A stretch of 64,000 bases of DNA from Bartonella sp. ML69XJBT. Lineage in GTDB: Bacteria; Pseudomonadota; Alphaproteobacteria; Rhizobiales; Rhizobiaceae. The notes under the pieces are model-generated. The model made no database searches. It saw nothing but the letters and a program-made list of their open reading frames with translations, and was not told the DNA's origin. The stretch is taken from assembly GCF_028618515.1 (NCBI RefSeq), contig NZ_JAQITB010000007.1, forward strand, positions 28,937-92,936, written 5' to 3'. The number at the start of each line of letters is the position of its first letter. Position 1 is the first letter of the stretch. The position numbers and the translations under genes were made by a program. This document shows, in pieces, positions 29,289 through 39,810 of the stretch.

Positions 29289-30689
29289 TTATAATTTATG
29301 CTCTTCTATTTTCTTCCCATTTTCATATACATAACTTGGTTTATACATTGTTACCAATTCTTCTGCCATCGTTGGATGCAGTGCCATAGTCTCATCAAAA
29401 ATATCCTTCGTTAGTTTTCCTTTAAGAGCTATACCAACAAGTTGTGCCATCTCAGCAGCATTTTCTCCTAAAATATGCGCACCAACAACAATGCGGCTTT
29501 CACCATCAACGATAAGTTTCATAAGCATTTTTTCCAAACTTCCGGAAAGAATATTGCGCATAGGACGAAAAACTGTACGATAAATCTCAAGACGCTTATA
29601 ACGCTGAATCGCATCCTCTTCTGAAAGACCAACCGTTCCAATCTCAGGCTGCGAAAAAACCGCTGTTGCAATTAAATCATGATCAGGTATAGTAGGTACG
29701 TTCTCAAATGCAGTCTTAACAAAACACATTGCATCATAAATTGCGACAGGTGTTAATTGAATATGGCCTGTTACATCACCAACTGCCCAAATGTGAGGTA
29801 CATTCGTTGTCATTTTTTCATCAACAACAATTGCACCAAATTCGTTTACTTCTATACCAGTTTTTTCAAGCCCTAAACCCATTGTATTTGGTACACGACC
29901 GGTAGCCAACATAATCTGATCGGTATTGATCGTTTGTCCATCTGATAAAGTGACATCATAACAACCACCTGTCTCTTGTACTTGAGAGACTGTCACCCCA
30001 TAAAGAATAGAAATCCCTTTTTCAATCATTGCATCATGAAGCAATTGCCGTAAATCATGGTCAAACTTACGAAGAATTAAATCACCACGATGGATTAGCG
30101 TTGTTTGTACACCTAACTCATGAAAAATATTGGCAAATTCAACACCAATATATCCACCACCAACAATAATTATTGATTTTGGGAGTTTTTCAAGATCAAA
30201 AATTTCATTGGAAGTAAGGCACAAACCACTGCCTCGTATTGCAGTACTTGGTGCAACTTTTGCCCCCGTCGCTATGAGAATTTTTTCTGCGGTTATCCGC
30301 TCACCTGTTAGAGAAAGCTCTAATGTGTGATCATCCACAAAAACAGCACGGCTTTCATAAATATGAACATTATTATTTTGTAGTCCCTTGCGATAGAGAC
30401 CTTCTAATCTTGATATTTCTTCATTTTTAGCCGCAACTAATTTCTCCCAGCTAAAAATTGGATCCGCATATTTCCATCCAAAACCAACACTCTTACGAAA
30501 TTCTTTTGCATATTGTGAAGCATAAACATACAATTTCTTGGGAACACAACCGCGAATAACACAAGTCCCCCCGATACGATATTCTTCTGCTATAGCCACA
30601 CGCTTACCAAGTCCTCCAGCAAGGCGTGCTGCGCGTACCCCACCAGAGCCACTTCCAATCACGAATAAATCAAAGTCAAAAGATCCCAC
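29289..30689 (-). CDS. gor: Glutathione-disulfide reductase
   Basis: This FAD- and NADPH-dependent flavoprotein keeps glutathione reduced. Its FAD motif is VIGSGSGGVRAARLA, and the redox-active disulfide is GGTCVIRGCVPKK. The second dinucleotide motif is VGGGYIGVEFANI, followed by HRGDLILRKFD where NADPH-specific arginines occur. The C-terminal interface has the His-Pro pair in ALHPTMAEE. The 466-residue length is standard. It lies 53 bases upstream of the DAHP synthase start. Confidence 0.95.
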   Translation of the reverse strand: MGSFDFDLFVIGSGSGGVRAARLAGGLGKRVAIAEEYRIGGTCVIRGCVPKKLYVYASQYAKEFRKSVGFGWKYADPIFSWEKLVAAKNEEISRLEGLYRKGLQNNNVHIYESRAVFVDDHTLELSLTGERITAEKILIATGAKVAPSTAIRGSGLCLTSNEIFDLEKLPKSIIIVGGGYIGVEFANIFHELGVQTTLIHRGDLILRKFDHDLRQLLHDAMIEKGISILYGVTVSQVQETGGCYDVTLSDGQTINTDQIMLATGRVPNTMGLGLEKTGIEVNEFGAIVVDEKMTTNVPHIWAVGDVTGHIQLTPVAIYDAMCFVKTAFENVPTIPDHDLIATAVFSQPEIGTVGLSEEDAIQRYKRLEIYRTVFRPMRNILSGSLEKMLMKLIVDGESRIVVGAHILGENAAEMAQLVGIALKGKLTKDIFDETMALHPTMAEELVTMYKPSYVYENGKKIEEHKL

Positions 30690-30814
30690 AAACTATCCCT
30701 TCTTATATGTTTACAACAATAGGCTATGATCATTCATTATCAAATAAAAGTCTTTATTTGTTTTCAAATATCACTTTTTTATAGAGCAATGTCTTTTAAG
30801 AACCAACTTTTATT

Positions 30815-30841
30815 AAAAACGGCGGAAAACCCACCGTTTTT
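30815..30841. terminator. Bidirectional terminator hairpin between DUF2059 gene and gor
   Basis: AAAAACGGCGG pairs with CCACCGTTTTT with one mismatch around a short loop. It ends in a T-run on both strands. It lies about 45 bases past the DUF2059 stop and so should end that minus-strand transcript. Confidence 0.7.
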
Positions 30842-30886
30842 GTTATAAACTAGAAAACACCTATGATTGTAATGATATCAATCAAC

Positions 30887-31444
30887 CTATTTTTTATTTT
30901 CTGAAGAGTTCGATTTTTCAGGCGTAAGAGAGTTATCCAAATTAAGTGTTTCGGACATTTCTTTTTTTACATTTTTTACAAGATCCTGCATCAGAGCAGA
31001 ACGCCATGTATCAAACGTAGAATAGGCATCACGCGCAAGATTTGGAACTTCTGTCAAAAATTTCTTACCGGTATCAGAATTATAAAATGCCGTGATCTCA
31101 TCAAGTTCTTGCTGAGTAAAATATTTGGCATACACATGAGCAATCTCTTTTTCTAAATCAGAGCGTCGTTTAGCTAAAGCAAGTGCCTGTTTATCAACAA
31201 TATCAGAAATAGCAGTTGCCAAATTGGGATCATCACCCATGAGTTCATCTTTGAGATCACGTGCTGCATTTGGTAAAAAGCTATCAAATTGATCTGTTGC
31301 ACGAATAGCACTAATAGCTTTTCTGGCTGAAATTAAATGTTGCTCACTCACACCCTGTGCATGAGACATTCCTATATTCATAACCAAAACGGCAATTGCA
31401 CCGAAATATACGACGATACGCTGACAAGAAAATACTTTTTTCAT
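30887..31444 (-). CDS. Exported DUF2059 family protein
   Basis: The 185-residue protein has a signal peptide (hydrophobic core about 10-26, cleavage near SHAQG). Its DUF2059 domain contains the conserved FTQQELDEITAFYNSDTGKKF segment (about 117-137). It is probably periplasmic. The tail is rich in Lys, Ser and Asn. The molecular role of the domain is unknown. It is followed by a clear terminator and is 100 bases from rpiA upstream on the same strand. Confidence 0.85.
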   Translation of the reverse strand: MKKVFSCQRIVVYFGAIAVLVMNIGMSHAQGVSEQHLISARKAISAIRATDQFDSFLPNAARDLKDELMGDDPNLATAISDIVDKQALALAKRRSDLEKEIAHVYAKYFTQQELDEITAFYNSDTGKKFLTEVPNLARDAYSTFDTWRSALMQDLVKNVKKEMSETLNLDNSLTPEKSNSSENKK

Positions 31445-31544
31445 TAATGATTACCCCGATAACAATTATAATTTAAATTCGTTATTTTATCCAAAATCTT
31501 TCATATTTTACTGTGTTAACATATCTTGATGTAAACTGTCTTCT

Positions 31545-32249
31545 CTAAAAATCAAATGGTTCTAAAATTTTTATTTCTCCATTAGCCATAGCGACAATTG
31601 CACGCGAAGCTAATCCTAAAAAAAGACCATGCTCGACAACACCAGGAATTGCAAGAAGCGCATCTGATAATGATTTGGGCTGTAAAATACATCCCCAAAA
31701 TGCATCAAAAATAAAGTGACCGCCATCTGTTCTAAAAGGCGTTTCTCCATTCATTCGCAAGACGACTTCTCCAAAAAGCCCTAAACCACCCGCTACTTTC
31801 TCTATGGCTTTGCGTGTAGTATGTACACCAAATGGATCAACTTCAATGGGTAATGCAAAAGCGCCAAGTTCTTTTACTACCTTTGTTTCATCCGCAATGA
31901 CAAGCATCGCACGAGATGCCGATGCTACAATTTTTTCACGTAATAATGCCCCACCTCCCCCTTTAATGAGAGACATCCCTGGACCAATTTCATCCGCTCC
32001 ATCAATATCAAGATCTAGCTCAGTTATTTGCTCCAATGTACTGATAGGTATTCCGAATTTACGACAGAGTTGTTCAGAATAGAGCGAGGTAGCAACACCA
32101 GTCACCCGTAACCCCTTTGCAACACGCTCACCAAGAAGGCGAATAAACTCATTTACTGTCGAACCAGATCCGATACCAAGCCGCATATCATCTTCAACAA
32201 ATTCAAGTGCTTTTAAAGCCGCCATTTCTTTTAACTGCTGAACATTCAT
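31545..32249 (-). CDS. rpiA: Ribose-5-phosphate isomerase A
   Basis: RpiA interconverts ribose 5-phosphate and ribulose 5-phosphate in the pentose phosphate pathway. The 234-residue protein has the phosphate-binding loop GIGSGSTV (about 25-32), the catalytic [11 protein letters not shown] segment, and [16 protein letters not shown]. Full length. It may share a transcript with the DUF2059 gene. Confidence 0.96.
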   Translation of the reverse strand: MNVQQLKEMAALKALEFVEDDMRLGIGSGSTVNEFIRLLGERVAKGLRVTGVATSLYSEQLCRKFGIPISTLEQITELDLDIDGADEIGPGMSLIKGGGGALLREKIVASASRAMLVIADETKVVKELGAFALPIEVDPFGVHTTRKAIEKVAGGLGLFGEVVLRMNGETPFRTDGGHFIFDAFWGCILQPKSLSDALLAIPGVVEHGLFLGLASRAIVAMANGEIKILEPFDF

Positions 32250-32670
32250 GAATTACTTTACCTTTTGTCCCATCAGCGACAGTTATCACAATGCGATAAT
32301 AATGAAGTAGCCTATTACTTCAACCTGTTATCAATTTATTTGTCACCTTTTGATTGAGAAGAGATTTTAATTATTATAAATTATAAAAACAGATGATAAG
32401 AGTAAAATAGAATAATTAACAATTTTATCTCTTTAAAAAAATTTATTGATCTTTTCATTTTATTCTGCACACCTCGATGCGGTCACACATAAAAAGTTTG
32501 CTACAAACTTATCAAAGTGTTTAGATATAAAAACATTGCTGTCGTAAGAAAATTGGAAGCAGTTTCTCAATTTTCATAATATTGAGAAACGCACGGCAAA
32601 AAAGCATAATCAAAAAAAACTACCTATTATTTTTCTCTTGCTGTGTGAACACAAAAAAGGATGGAAAATA
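32250..32670. other. Spacer between rpiA and comEC
   Basis: No gene is supported. It contains a 10-bp inverted repeat at 32562-32590 that could terminate comEC. The rpiA promoter must be near the left end. Confidence 0.45.
32562..32590 (-). terminator. Candidate terminator of comEC
   Basis: GTTTCTCAAT and ATTGAGAAAC form a perfect 10-bp stem with a 9-base loop about 80 bases past the comEC stop. There is no T-tract. Confidence 0.35.
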
Positions 32671-34953
32671 CTACAGGCTATGCAATTTTTGTGAATATTG
32701 CCTGTGCATATTCCACGGTCTACGAAACCCCATCGAAGACCAAATAATATCTCCACTTTTAGTAATCATAACACTCCCTCGTGATAACAATTGTTGGAGA
32801 GTAAATATTATTTTTGCCTTTTTACTACATGTTTGATTATCCACTGCAAATGTCTTAATGACAATATCTGCCTCTAAACATTGATCTGTTTCTCCATGCA
32901 ACACAATTACTTTTAATCCATTTGCTAATAAGGATGCGCATACATTATGATCACATATGAACTGTCCATGAAATGGCGGACCATATTTTGTTGGCTTGAT
33001 CATCCCATTTACACGAAATAATTTTTCCCATATTGATGTCGTGAATTTAGAAATATGATGACGATCAATATATAACTTCTTTTCATCGATAACACCCACG
33101 AGCTTCATATTATCTGCTATAATGAGTTGTATCGGTGAACGCACAAAGCAAACAAAAAGACCAGACAAAATAAAAAAACTAAAAAAGAACCTAATGGGTG
33201 TTTTACAAAAAGTCAGTCCAACTAAACCTATACTTAATAAGACCAATGCAGATAACGGCATAAATCCAGGATTTAAAACAGGAGAAATAGATTTTATAGC
33301 ATGAGCAATTTTTATCACAAGACCAATACCAAAACCCATAATTTGAAGTGGTAGCCATTCAAAGCCCCAAAACATTGAAAGGACTGCGATTAATCCAAAA
33401 GGTATGACGAAGATTGATACTATAGGTAAAGCTAAAGCATTGCTGATGATACTCAAGAATGCAATATTAGAAAAATGATAAGCAGCATAAATTCCACTGG
33501 CAGTTCCCGCTACAAACGAAGAGGCACATATGGAAAGTATTGATAAGAGAGCAAAATGAATGACTCCAGCTCCAACATAAGAGGGTGTTGTTTTTCTTAT
33601 GCGATAAGATGACTGCCTGCCCCACCAATCAAAAAAAGCAATCAAAGCAGCAGTAGCAGAAAAGGACATTTGAAAGCTAGGTCCTAATATTTCATGCGGT
33701 GCAATAGCCAAAGTTATCAAACCTGCAATAGAGAAATTACGCATTGTTGCAGCAGAACGATTACACAAAACAGCAACCAACATAACAGCAATCATCACAA
33801 AACTTCTCTGTGCTGATACGGCAACACCAGACAAGAGCATATAAAACGCTGTTATCATTAAGGCAGCAATAGCAGCAAATTTTTTAGTAGAATAATAAGA
33901 TGAGAAAACCGGAAAAAGTGCCAAAAAACCACGGATACTCACAAGAACTATGCTGCTCAACAAAGCCATATGTAAACCTGATATTGATAAAATATGGGCT
34001 AATCCAGCCGCACGCAATGCTTCATTTGTCTCATTTGAAATACCAGCTCGCTGTCCCGTTATAAGAGCAGCAGCAACATTCCCCTTTTCTCCGTCCATTG
34101 CCTTATGGATTCGTTGGGTTATATTGTTTCGTAAATTTTCAATTTTCTGTAAAACTCTATTAAATATTTTATTGGACTGTGAAACGGATATTTTAATTGG
34201 TTCTCCTAAATAAACTCCCTGGGCACCAATTCCTTTAAAATAATTATGGAAACTAAAATCATAACCTCCCGGATACACTGGCCCAGATAATGCACGGATC
34301 TTGACTTTTCCCTGTAGCCCATCACCAATTGCCGATCTATGTGGTAAGCGTTTTGCCGATAAACGAATACGATGAAGGCTATGACGTAATACAGGCTTTG
34401 CTGTCCTCAAAACATCTAGGACTAAACGAAACTCTCCCCCTTTTCCTGACTCAATAGAAACAATTCTTCCTGTTAGCGTGGTAATAACGTCGCTGCTCAG
34501 CATTGGTGTAGCTATCCGGTATGTTTCTATTTTTGCAGCCAAAGCACCCAATACAATACAAAACAGAAATCCTGTCAGAATCCAAATTCTCCGATAGAAC
34601 CGTAAAATATACAACATTGCAATGCAGAGACTAATCAACATGGCAAATTGCCCCCAATTGGGCTCCTGCTCTAACCTAAAATAAAAAATGATACCTATGG
34701 AAAAAAAGACCAAAATTAAGGAGAAAAGAATTCCCCAAGAGATTTCTTTGTCGATGCAATCGACCAACCATTCCCAGAAAAAAATTATTGTATCTTTTAA
34801 AGGTGCAAAGATAAAAATCTTTCGTTTCTTACAAGTATCGTTATTTGCATCAGAACGGAGAGAAAAAGCTTTCTGCCATATCAGACTCGATGTTTTTCTT
34901 TCTGAAACATCGTTTATGGATAAACCATCCTTAACTTTATTTTTATCAAACAT
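32671..34953 (-). CDS. comEC: ComEC/Rec2-family DNA-uptake channel homologue
   Basis: This 760-residue inner-membrane protein has an N-terminal DUF4131-type segment with several helices and a soluble domain. The Competence domain (about 270-560) contains AALITGQRAGIS and AHILSISGLHMALLS, the family signature. The C-terminal part (about 600-760) lacks the HxHxDH zinc motif of ComEC proteins that carry a metallo-beta-lactamase domain, so a nuclease function there is unlikely. In competent bacteria the family imports single-stranded DNA. The ATG at 34953 with GGGGA upstream is preferred to a TTG at 34959. It is divergent from gltX2. Confidence 0.88.
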   Translation of the reverse strand: MFDKNKVKDGLSINDVSERKTSSLIWQKAFSLRSDANNDTCKKRKIFIFAPLKDTIIFFWEWLVDCIDKEISWGILFSLILVFFSIGIIFYFRLEQEPNWGQFAMLISLCIAMLYILRFYRRIWILTGFLFCIVLGALAAKIETYRIATPMLSSDVITTLTGRIVSIESGKGGEFRLVLDVLRTAKPVLRHSLHRIRLSAKRLPHRSAIGDGLQGKVKIRALSGPVYPGGYDFSFHNYFKGIGAQGVYLGEPIKISVSQSNKIFNRVLQKIENLRNNITQRIHKAMDGEKGNVAAALITGQRAGISNETNEALRAAGLAHILSISGLHMALLSSIVLVSIRGFLALFPVFSSYYSTKKFAAIAALMITAFYMLLSGVAVSAQRSFVMIAVMLVAVLCNRSAATMRNFSIAGLITLAIAPHEILGPSFQMSFSATAALIAFFDWWGRQSSYRIRKTTPSYVGAGVIHFALLSILSICASSFVAGTASGIYAAYHFSNIAFLSIISNALALPIVSIFVIPFGLIAVLSMFWGFEWLPLQIMGFGIGLVIKIAHAIKSISPVLNPGFMPLSALVLLSIGLVGLTFCKTPIRFFFSFFILSGLFVCFVRSPIQLIIADNMKLVGVIDEKKLYIDRHHISKFTTSIWEKLFRVNGMIKPTKYGPPFHGQFICDHNVCASLLANGLKVIVLHGETDQCLEADIVIKTFAVDNQTCSKKAKIIFTLQQLLSRGSVMITKSGDIIWSSMGFRRPWNMHRQYSQKLHSL

Positions 34954-35067
34954 CTGCAAATCCCCACTTTACTTGCAATGCGGCTATTGCACCCTCCATC
35001 AGCTATGCTAACATAATCCTTCTATAAAGTCCTATAAATAACATCTTATTTTTAAAGGAAGAGATCC

Positions 35068-36495
35068 GTGTCCGTTATTACCCGCTTTGCCCCCTCACCA
35101 ACAGGCTTCCTTCACATCGGAGGTGCTCGTACGGCCCTCTTTAATTGGCTTTATGCCAAACATACCGGTGGTAAAATGCTGTTACGAATTGAAGATACAG
35201 ACAGAGAACGTTCAACAGAAGCAGCTGTAAAAGCCATTATAGACGGTTTGCACTGGATGGGACTTAGTTATGATGGAGCTCCTATTTCACAATTCGAACG
35301 CGCACAACGTCATCGTCAAGTTGCAGAACAATTGGTAAAAGATGGCAAAGCTTATTATTGTTATGCTTCTCCTGAAGAGCTGGCTGAAATGCGTGAAAAT
35401 GCCCGTGCAGAAGGTCGCCCACCGCGTTATGATGGACGTTGGCGTGATCGTGATATTTCTAAAACGCCTAAAGACATCAAACCTGTTATTCGCATTAAAG
35501 CACCACAAGATGGGGAAACAATTGTGCACGACCGTGTTCAAGGTGACGTTCGCTTTCCTAATAAAGATCTCGATGACTTTATTATTTTGCGTTCTGATGG
35601 CTCACCTACTTATATGCACGCTGTAGTTGTTGACGATCATGATATGGGAGTCACTCACATTATACGTGGTGATGACCATCTCACAAATGCAGCTCGCCAA
35701 ACAATTATTTTCAAGGCAATGGGATGGGATATTCCTGTTATGGCACATATTCCACTTATACATGGTGAAAATGGTGCAAAATTATCAAAGCGACATGGTG
35801 CCCTCGGTGTAGATGCTTACCGGACAATGGGTTATCTTCCTGCTGCTTTGCGAAATTACCTCGTTCGTCTGGGCTGGAGTCATGGTGATGACGAACTGAT
35901 GTCAATGGAAGATATGATTTCTTGGTTTGATATTGATGATATTAATAAAGGTGCAGCACGTTTTGATCTCAAAAAACTCGATGCTATCAATGGGCATTAT
36001 ATACGCATGAGCAATGATCAAGATCTTTTTGAATCTGCTCTTAGTATTTTACCAGAAATTGAAGGTGGCTTACAAATCTTAGAAAGACTTGATGAACAAC
36101 GTCGTGTTCAATTTCTAAAAGCTATACCACATTTGAAAGAACGTTCAAAAACATTGTGCGAACTCATTGACAATGCTTCTTTCATTTTTACACAACGACC
36201 ATTACAACTTGACGAAAAAGCACAAACACTCCTAGATAAAAATGGACAAGCCATTTTAAACGATGTTTATCTTGCTCTGAAAGAAGTCCACTCTTGGGAT
36301 ACAAAAACGCTCGATGAAAAGCTTCGATCTTATGCGTGTACACAAGATCTCAAATTTGGCTCCATTGCACAACCACTTCGAGCAGCTCTTACAGGACGTC
36401 CAACTTCTCCTGGAGTCTTTGATGTTCTCATGTTACTGGGACGAGATGAATCACTCAATCGTATCAATGATCAACTTCTCACCACCACATGTTAG
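35068..36495 (+). CDS. gltX2: Glutamate--tRNA ligase, second copy
   Basis: This second GluRS is 475 residues long, with the HIGH motif as FLHIGG near residue 17 and the canonical KLSKRHG loop, unlike the copy at 24672. The start is GTG at 35068, chosen because AAGGAAGAG is at the right distance and the translation begins [13 protein letters not shown]. It is adjacent to comEC (divergent) and gltA (downstream), an order I recall from other Rhizobiales. Confidence 0.95.
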   Translation: MSVITRFAPSPTGFLHIGGARTALFNWLYAKHTGGKMLLRIEDTDRERSTEAAVKAIIDGLHWMGLSYDGAPISQFERAQRHRQVAEQLVKDGKAYYCYASPEELAEMRENARAEGRPPRYDGRWRDRDISKTPKDIKPVIRIKAPQDGETIVHDRVQGDVRFPNKDLDDFIILRSDGSPTYMHAVVVDDHDMGVTHIIRGDDHLTNAARQTIIFKAMGWDIPVMAHIPLIHGENGAKLSKRHGALGVDAYRTMGYLPAALRNYLVRLGWSHGDDELMSMEDMISWFDIDDINKGAARFDLKKLDAINGHYIRMSNDQDLFESALSILPEIEGGLQILERLDEQRRVQFLKAIPHLKERSKTLCELIDNASFIFTQRPLQLDEKAQTLLDKNGQAILNDVYLALKEVHSWDTKTLDEKLRSYACTQDLKFGSIAQPLRAALTGRPTSPGVFDVLMLLGRDESLNRINDQLLTTTC

Positions 36496-36653
36496 CGATA
36501 TGTACATAGCCTATTAATCCGATAAGCATTCACGTACCAATGTTTCTACACAAACGGAAAACTAACTTCTTTTTTCAGTCGTGGAAATATACATTTGGTA
36601 AAATTGCAAATAAAATATTTTTTAGATTGCATGCGCTCACTTTTAGGGTAAAT

Positions 36654-36711
36654 CTACCTTTAAATAGGTAGAGAAGAGGCTTCAATCATAGATCTCACAC
36701 TCTGATGAAGC
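36654..36711 (+). promoter_or_regulatory. gltA leader hairpins
   Basis: Two inverted repeats lie in the gltA upstream region. CTACCT/AGGTAG is at 36654-36671. A longer GCTTC...GAAGC stem with inner ATCA/TGAT is at 36679-36711, about 45 bases before the ATG. They could be an operator plus a leader structure or an attenuator. No known regulatory element is recognised. Confidence 0.3.
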
Positions 36712-36754
36712 AGCATTTTGATTTTTAGGGGAAAGTATCTGAAAGGAATATCTA

Positions 36755-38050
36755 ATGTCTGAGAATAAAGCACATATTATAGTAAATAATAAAAAAATAG
36801 AACTTCCTCTGCGTAAAGGTACAAGTGGGCCTGCTGTCATTGAAATTGCTTCTCTCTATAAAGAAACAGATATTTTTACTTACGATCCTGGTTTTACCTC
36901 AACTGCTTCTTGTGAATCAAAAATCACTTATATTGATGGAAATGAAGGGCTCTTGCTTTATCGTGGTTATCCTATAGATCAACTGGCTGAAAAAGGAGAC
37001 TTTCTCGAAAGTTGCTATCTTTTACTCTATGGTGAACTCCCAACAAAACAAGAGAAAAACGACTTTGACCGTTGTATTATGCAGCACACGATGGTTCACG
37101 AACAGTTCGCACGTTTTTTTCATGGATTTCGTCGTGACTCGCATCCTATGGCCGTCATGGTCGCATGTCTTGGAGCTATGTCTGCATTTTATCATGACTC
37201 TATTGATATTACAGACCCTCAACAGAGAATGATTGCTTCTGTTCGTCTTATCTCAAAGGTTCCAACTCTTGCTGCTATGGCCTATAAATACAGTATCGGG
37301 CAAGCATTTGTTTATCCCAAAAATGATCTTAGTTACGCTGCTAATTTTCTTCGTATGTGCTTTTCTGTTCCTTGTGAAGAATATAAAACCAACCCTGTTC
37401 TGACTAGAGCAATGGATCGAATCTTTATTCTTCATGCTGATCATGAACAAAATGCTTCTACATCCACAGTACGTCTTGCAGGGTCATCAGGAGCAAATCC
37501 ATTTGCATGTATAGCAGCAGGTGTCGCATGCCTTTGGGGACCAGCGCATGGCGGAGCCAATGAAGCATGCTTGAAGATGCTACAAGAAATAGGTTCCGTT
37601 GAGAGAATTCCTGAATTCATTGCACGTGCAAAAGATAAAAAAGACCCTTTCCGCCTTATGGGTTTTGGTCACCGAGTCTATAAAAATTATGATCCACGTG
37701 CAAAAATCATGCAAAAAACCTGTCATGAAGTTTTAAAAGAACTGAACATTCAAGATGATCCACTTCTTGATATCGCTATAGAACTTGAAAAAATTGCTCT
37801 GAGTGATGAATATTTTGTAGAGAAAAAATTATATCCCAATGTCGATTTCTATTCTGGTATCACACTAAAAGCTTTAGGCTTTCCAACCGAAATGTTCACT
37901 GTTCTTTTTGCATTAGCACGCAGTGTTGGTTGGGTTGCACAGTGGAAAGAAATGATTGAAGATCCTGCTCAAAAGATTGGTCGTCCTCGCCAACTCTATA
38001 CGGGTTATACCATACGTGAATATGTTCCTATCGATAAACGTATGAATTAA
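36755..38050 (+). CDS. gltA: Citrate synthase
   Basis: This enzyme condenses oxaloacetate and acetyl-CoA in the first step of the TCA cycle. The 431-residue protein is the type II (hexameric) form. Conserved elements are [30 protein letters not shown] with an active-site His, [11 protein letters not shown] with the second His, and [14 protein letters not shown]. The final catalytic aspartate is in NVDFYSG. This gene is widely used for typing Bartonella, and the protein agrees with that genus. It has AAAGGAAT upstream of the ATG and a terminator downstream. Confidence 0.97.
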   Translation: MSENKAHIIVNNKKIELPLRKGTSGPAVIEIASLYKETDIFTYDPGFTSTASCESKITYIDGNEGLLLYRGYPIDQLAEKGDFLESCYLLLYGELPTKQEKNDFDRCIMQHTMVHEQFARFFHGFRRDSHPMAVMVACLGAMSAFYHDSIDITDPQQRMIASVRLISKVPTLAAMAYKYSIGQAFVYPKNDLSYAANFLRMCFSVPCEEYKTNPVLTRAMDRIFILHADHEQNASTSTVRLAGSSGANPFACIAAGVACLWGPAHGGANEACLKMLQEIGSVERIPEFIARAKDKKDPFRLMGFGHRVYKNYDPRAKIMQKTCHEVLKELNIQDDPLLDIAIELEKIALSDEYFVEKKLYPNVDFYSGITLKALGFPTEMFTVLFALARSVGWVAQWKEMIEDPAQKIGRPRQLYTGYTIREYVPIDKRMN

Positions 38051-38064
38051 AGAAAAAAACAATC

Positions 38065-38094
38065 AATAAAGCCTCACTAAACTGAGGTTTTATT
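38065..38094 (+). terminator. Terminator of gltA
   Basis: AATAAAGCCTCA pairs with TGAGGTTTTATT around a 6-base loop, beginning 14 bases after the gltA stop. The stem ends in a T-rich arm, as intrinsic terminators do. Confidence 0.75.
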
Positions 38095-38604
38095 GTAAAT
38101 GGAACTAACACTATTTAAGATGTGTTTTTGCAAACCTAATTTGGGAGCTCTTTTTGATAGCTATCATATTAGCACAAAAATTATGAAGAAAAATTTCTGG
38201 TAACTTTTACAGAATAAAAGAAAAAAGTCCAACTTAACATCCTCATTCCATTCAATGAAGTGGCCTTCTATTATTCCATAAAAGGTTTAGAAACACTGTC
38301 ACACAATCGTACTCAAAAGCAGCCGTATAATTCTGTCTTGCGCTTCTAAAGCATGACAAAAAATTAAAGTGCTCTTTATAACTCTATCCAAATAATTGCT
38401 ATTTTTCTTTAGAAGATAAGAAATAACATAAAATGCACTCTTAAAGTTTTCCTACGCAAAATAATACATTACCAATGAAATGCTATAGAAAACTCTATTT
38501 TATGCCTACGTTCTTCCTATCAAGGATTCCTCTTACTCACCCCCTGTTTTCAACCATTTTTTTTATAAGAAAAAGATCGTATTTATGAGAAAAAAACTTC
38601 TTCT
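38095..38604. other. Spacer between gltA and the duplicated transporter unit
   Basis: About 0.5 kb without a supported gene or RNA. It separates the gltA terminator from the left copy of the tandem duplication. Confidence 0.45.
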
Positions 38605-38870
38605 AATATCTAAACACCTCACAATTCCATGACGAGAATGATATTTTTTCGTCTTTTCTATAAAAGCTAAAATCTTTTCATGTTTAATTTAAATAATCTT
38701 TCTTCAAAGCTAAATCTTATATTCTAGAAAAAATGATGAGAAATCATCTCACAATAAATAATTTATACAACATAATCAATGAGATATTTATTTTTCTCTC
38801 TATTGAGTATCTTTATTTGATGAACATTCATTGTAATAATAGCAAAATAAACTAATAATAAATTTTTGCA

Positions 38871-38899
38871 TTGCTCCAGACAAGCTTACAGATTATAAA
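38871..38899 (+). promoter_or_regulatory. Candidate promoter of the left binding-protein gene
   Basis: TTGCTC and TATAAA are separated by 17 bases, about 50 bases before the ATG, in a block conserved in both duplicate copies. The conservation and spacing support a sigma-70-like promoter; no start-site data are available. Confidence 0.4.
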
Positions 38900-38946
38900 A
38901 CACATGACGATCTTATACTCCCCCGCTTATCCAATAGGAGAACATA

Positions 38947-39699
38947 ATGAAATTATTAGCAGTCGCTCTTATAATAAGTGCGACACTGTTTCCCCAATTT
39001 GCCCATGCTCAAACACTAAAAATTGCGAGTGATGCTTCCTATCCCCCATTTAGTTACATTGACTCAAATAACGAACTCAAAGGATTTGATATTGATATAT
39101 CTTATGCACTTTGTAAAAAAATGAATGTTGAATGTACTATCGTTACGCAAGACTTTGAGGGAATGATCCCAGGTCTTCTTGCAAAAAAATATGATGCTAT
39201 TATTTCTTCTCTTGCTCCAACACAAGAGCGCTTACAAAAAATTGACTTCACAGCCCCTTACTATAACACAGTACTCACTATCATTGTTAGAAAAGATTCA
39301 GACATTAAAGAAATCTCGGCAGAAGCTTTTAAGGGAAAAAATCTGGGTGCACAATCAAATTCAACACAGGCGGCCTATGCAGAAGATCATTATGCCTCTG
39401 AAGGAGCAAACATTAAACTCTATCCTACAGTCATAGAAGTTACTCGTGATCTTTTAAGTCGTCGTGTTGAAGGAATTATCGTTGATAAAATACACGCTCT
39501 AAACTGGCTTAACAATGAAGGAAAAGATTGCTGCCAACTGCTAGGAACTTTGGAAGAAACAAAATTTCCCATTGCCATTGCAATACGTCAAAACAATCAT
39601 GATTTGAAAAATAAATTCAATGAAGCGATAAAAGCGATCCGTTTAGACGGAACTTATAATAAAATTATGAAAAAATATTTTGCATTCGATATTTACTAA
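38947..39699 (+). CDS. Periplasmic amino-acid-binding protein (polar amino-acid ABC importer), copy 1
   Basis: This 250-residue solute-binding protein of family 3 (ArtJ/HisJ/ArgT-like) captures a polar amino acid in the periplasm. Residues 1-21 are the signal peptide (cleavage after AHA). Signature parts are SDASYPPFSYIDSNNELKGFDIDI at the N-lobe binding site, DAIISSLAPTQERLQKIDFTAPYY, and the C-lobe DLLSRRVEGIIVDK. It is about 80 percent identical to the copy at 40231, with several differences near binding-site segments, so specificity may have split. The gene has GGAGAA upstream. Confidence 0.92.
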   Translation: MKLLAVALIISATLFPQFAHAQTLKIASDASYPPFSYIDSNNELKGFDIDISYALCKKMNVECTIVTQDFEGMIPGLLAKKYDAIISSLAPTQERLQKIDFTAPYYNTVLTIIVRKDSDIKEISAEAFKGKNLGAQSNSTQAAYAEDHYASEGANIKLYPTVIEVTRDLLSRRVEGIIVDKIHALNWLNNEGKDCCQLLGTLEETKFPIAIAIRQNNHDLKNKFNEAIKAIRLDGTYNKIMKKYFAFDIY

Positions 39700-39780
39700 A
39701 TATCAATACAAACGGAAATTTAAGAGACGATCTATTTCTTAAAAAATATTATCATAACTCTTTATAAATGACGCAAGACA

Positions 39781-39810
39781 ATGATTGAAAAGTTAGAATT
39801 TCTGTCATTT
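39781..39810 (+). pseudogene. Truncated 5' end of a permease gene at the duplication junction
   Basis: The bases encode MIEKLEFLSF, matching MIENLALLSF at the start of the intact permease at 41060, and then the similarity stops. The ribosome site AAGGAA of the intact copy is ATAAATGA here. This is the scar of a tandem duplication whose right end fell within the permease gene. Confidence 0.7.

Larger units (their letters stand above)
38605..39810 (+). repeat. Tandem duplication, left copy (binding-protein gene plus flanks)
   Basis: About 340 bases of upstream region, the whole binding-protein gene, and the first 30 bases of a permease gene recur as a diverged copy about 1.28 kb to the right. 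The upstream 80 bases (TTGCTC to ATG) are nearly identical between copies. The right breakpoint lies inside the permease reading frame. Confidence 0.8.
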
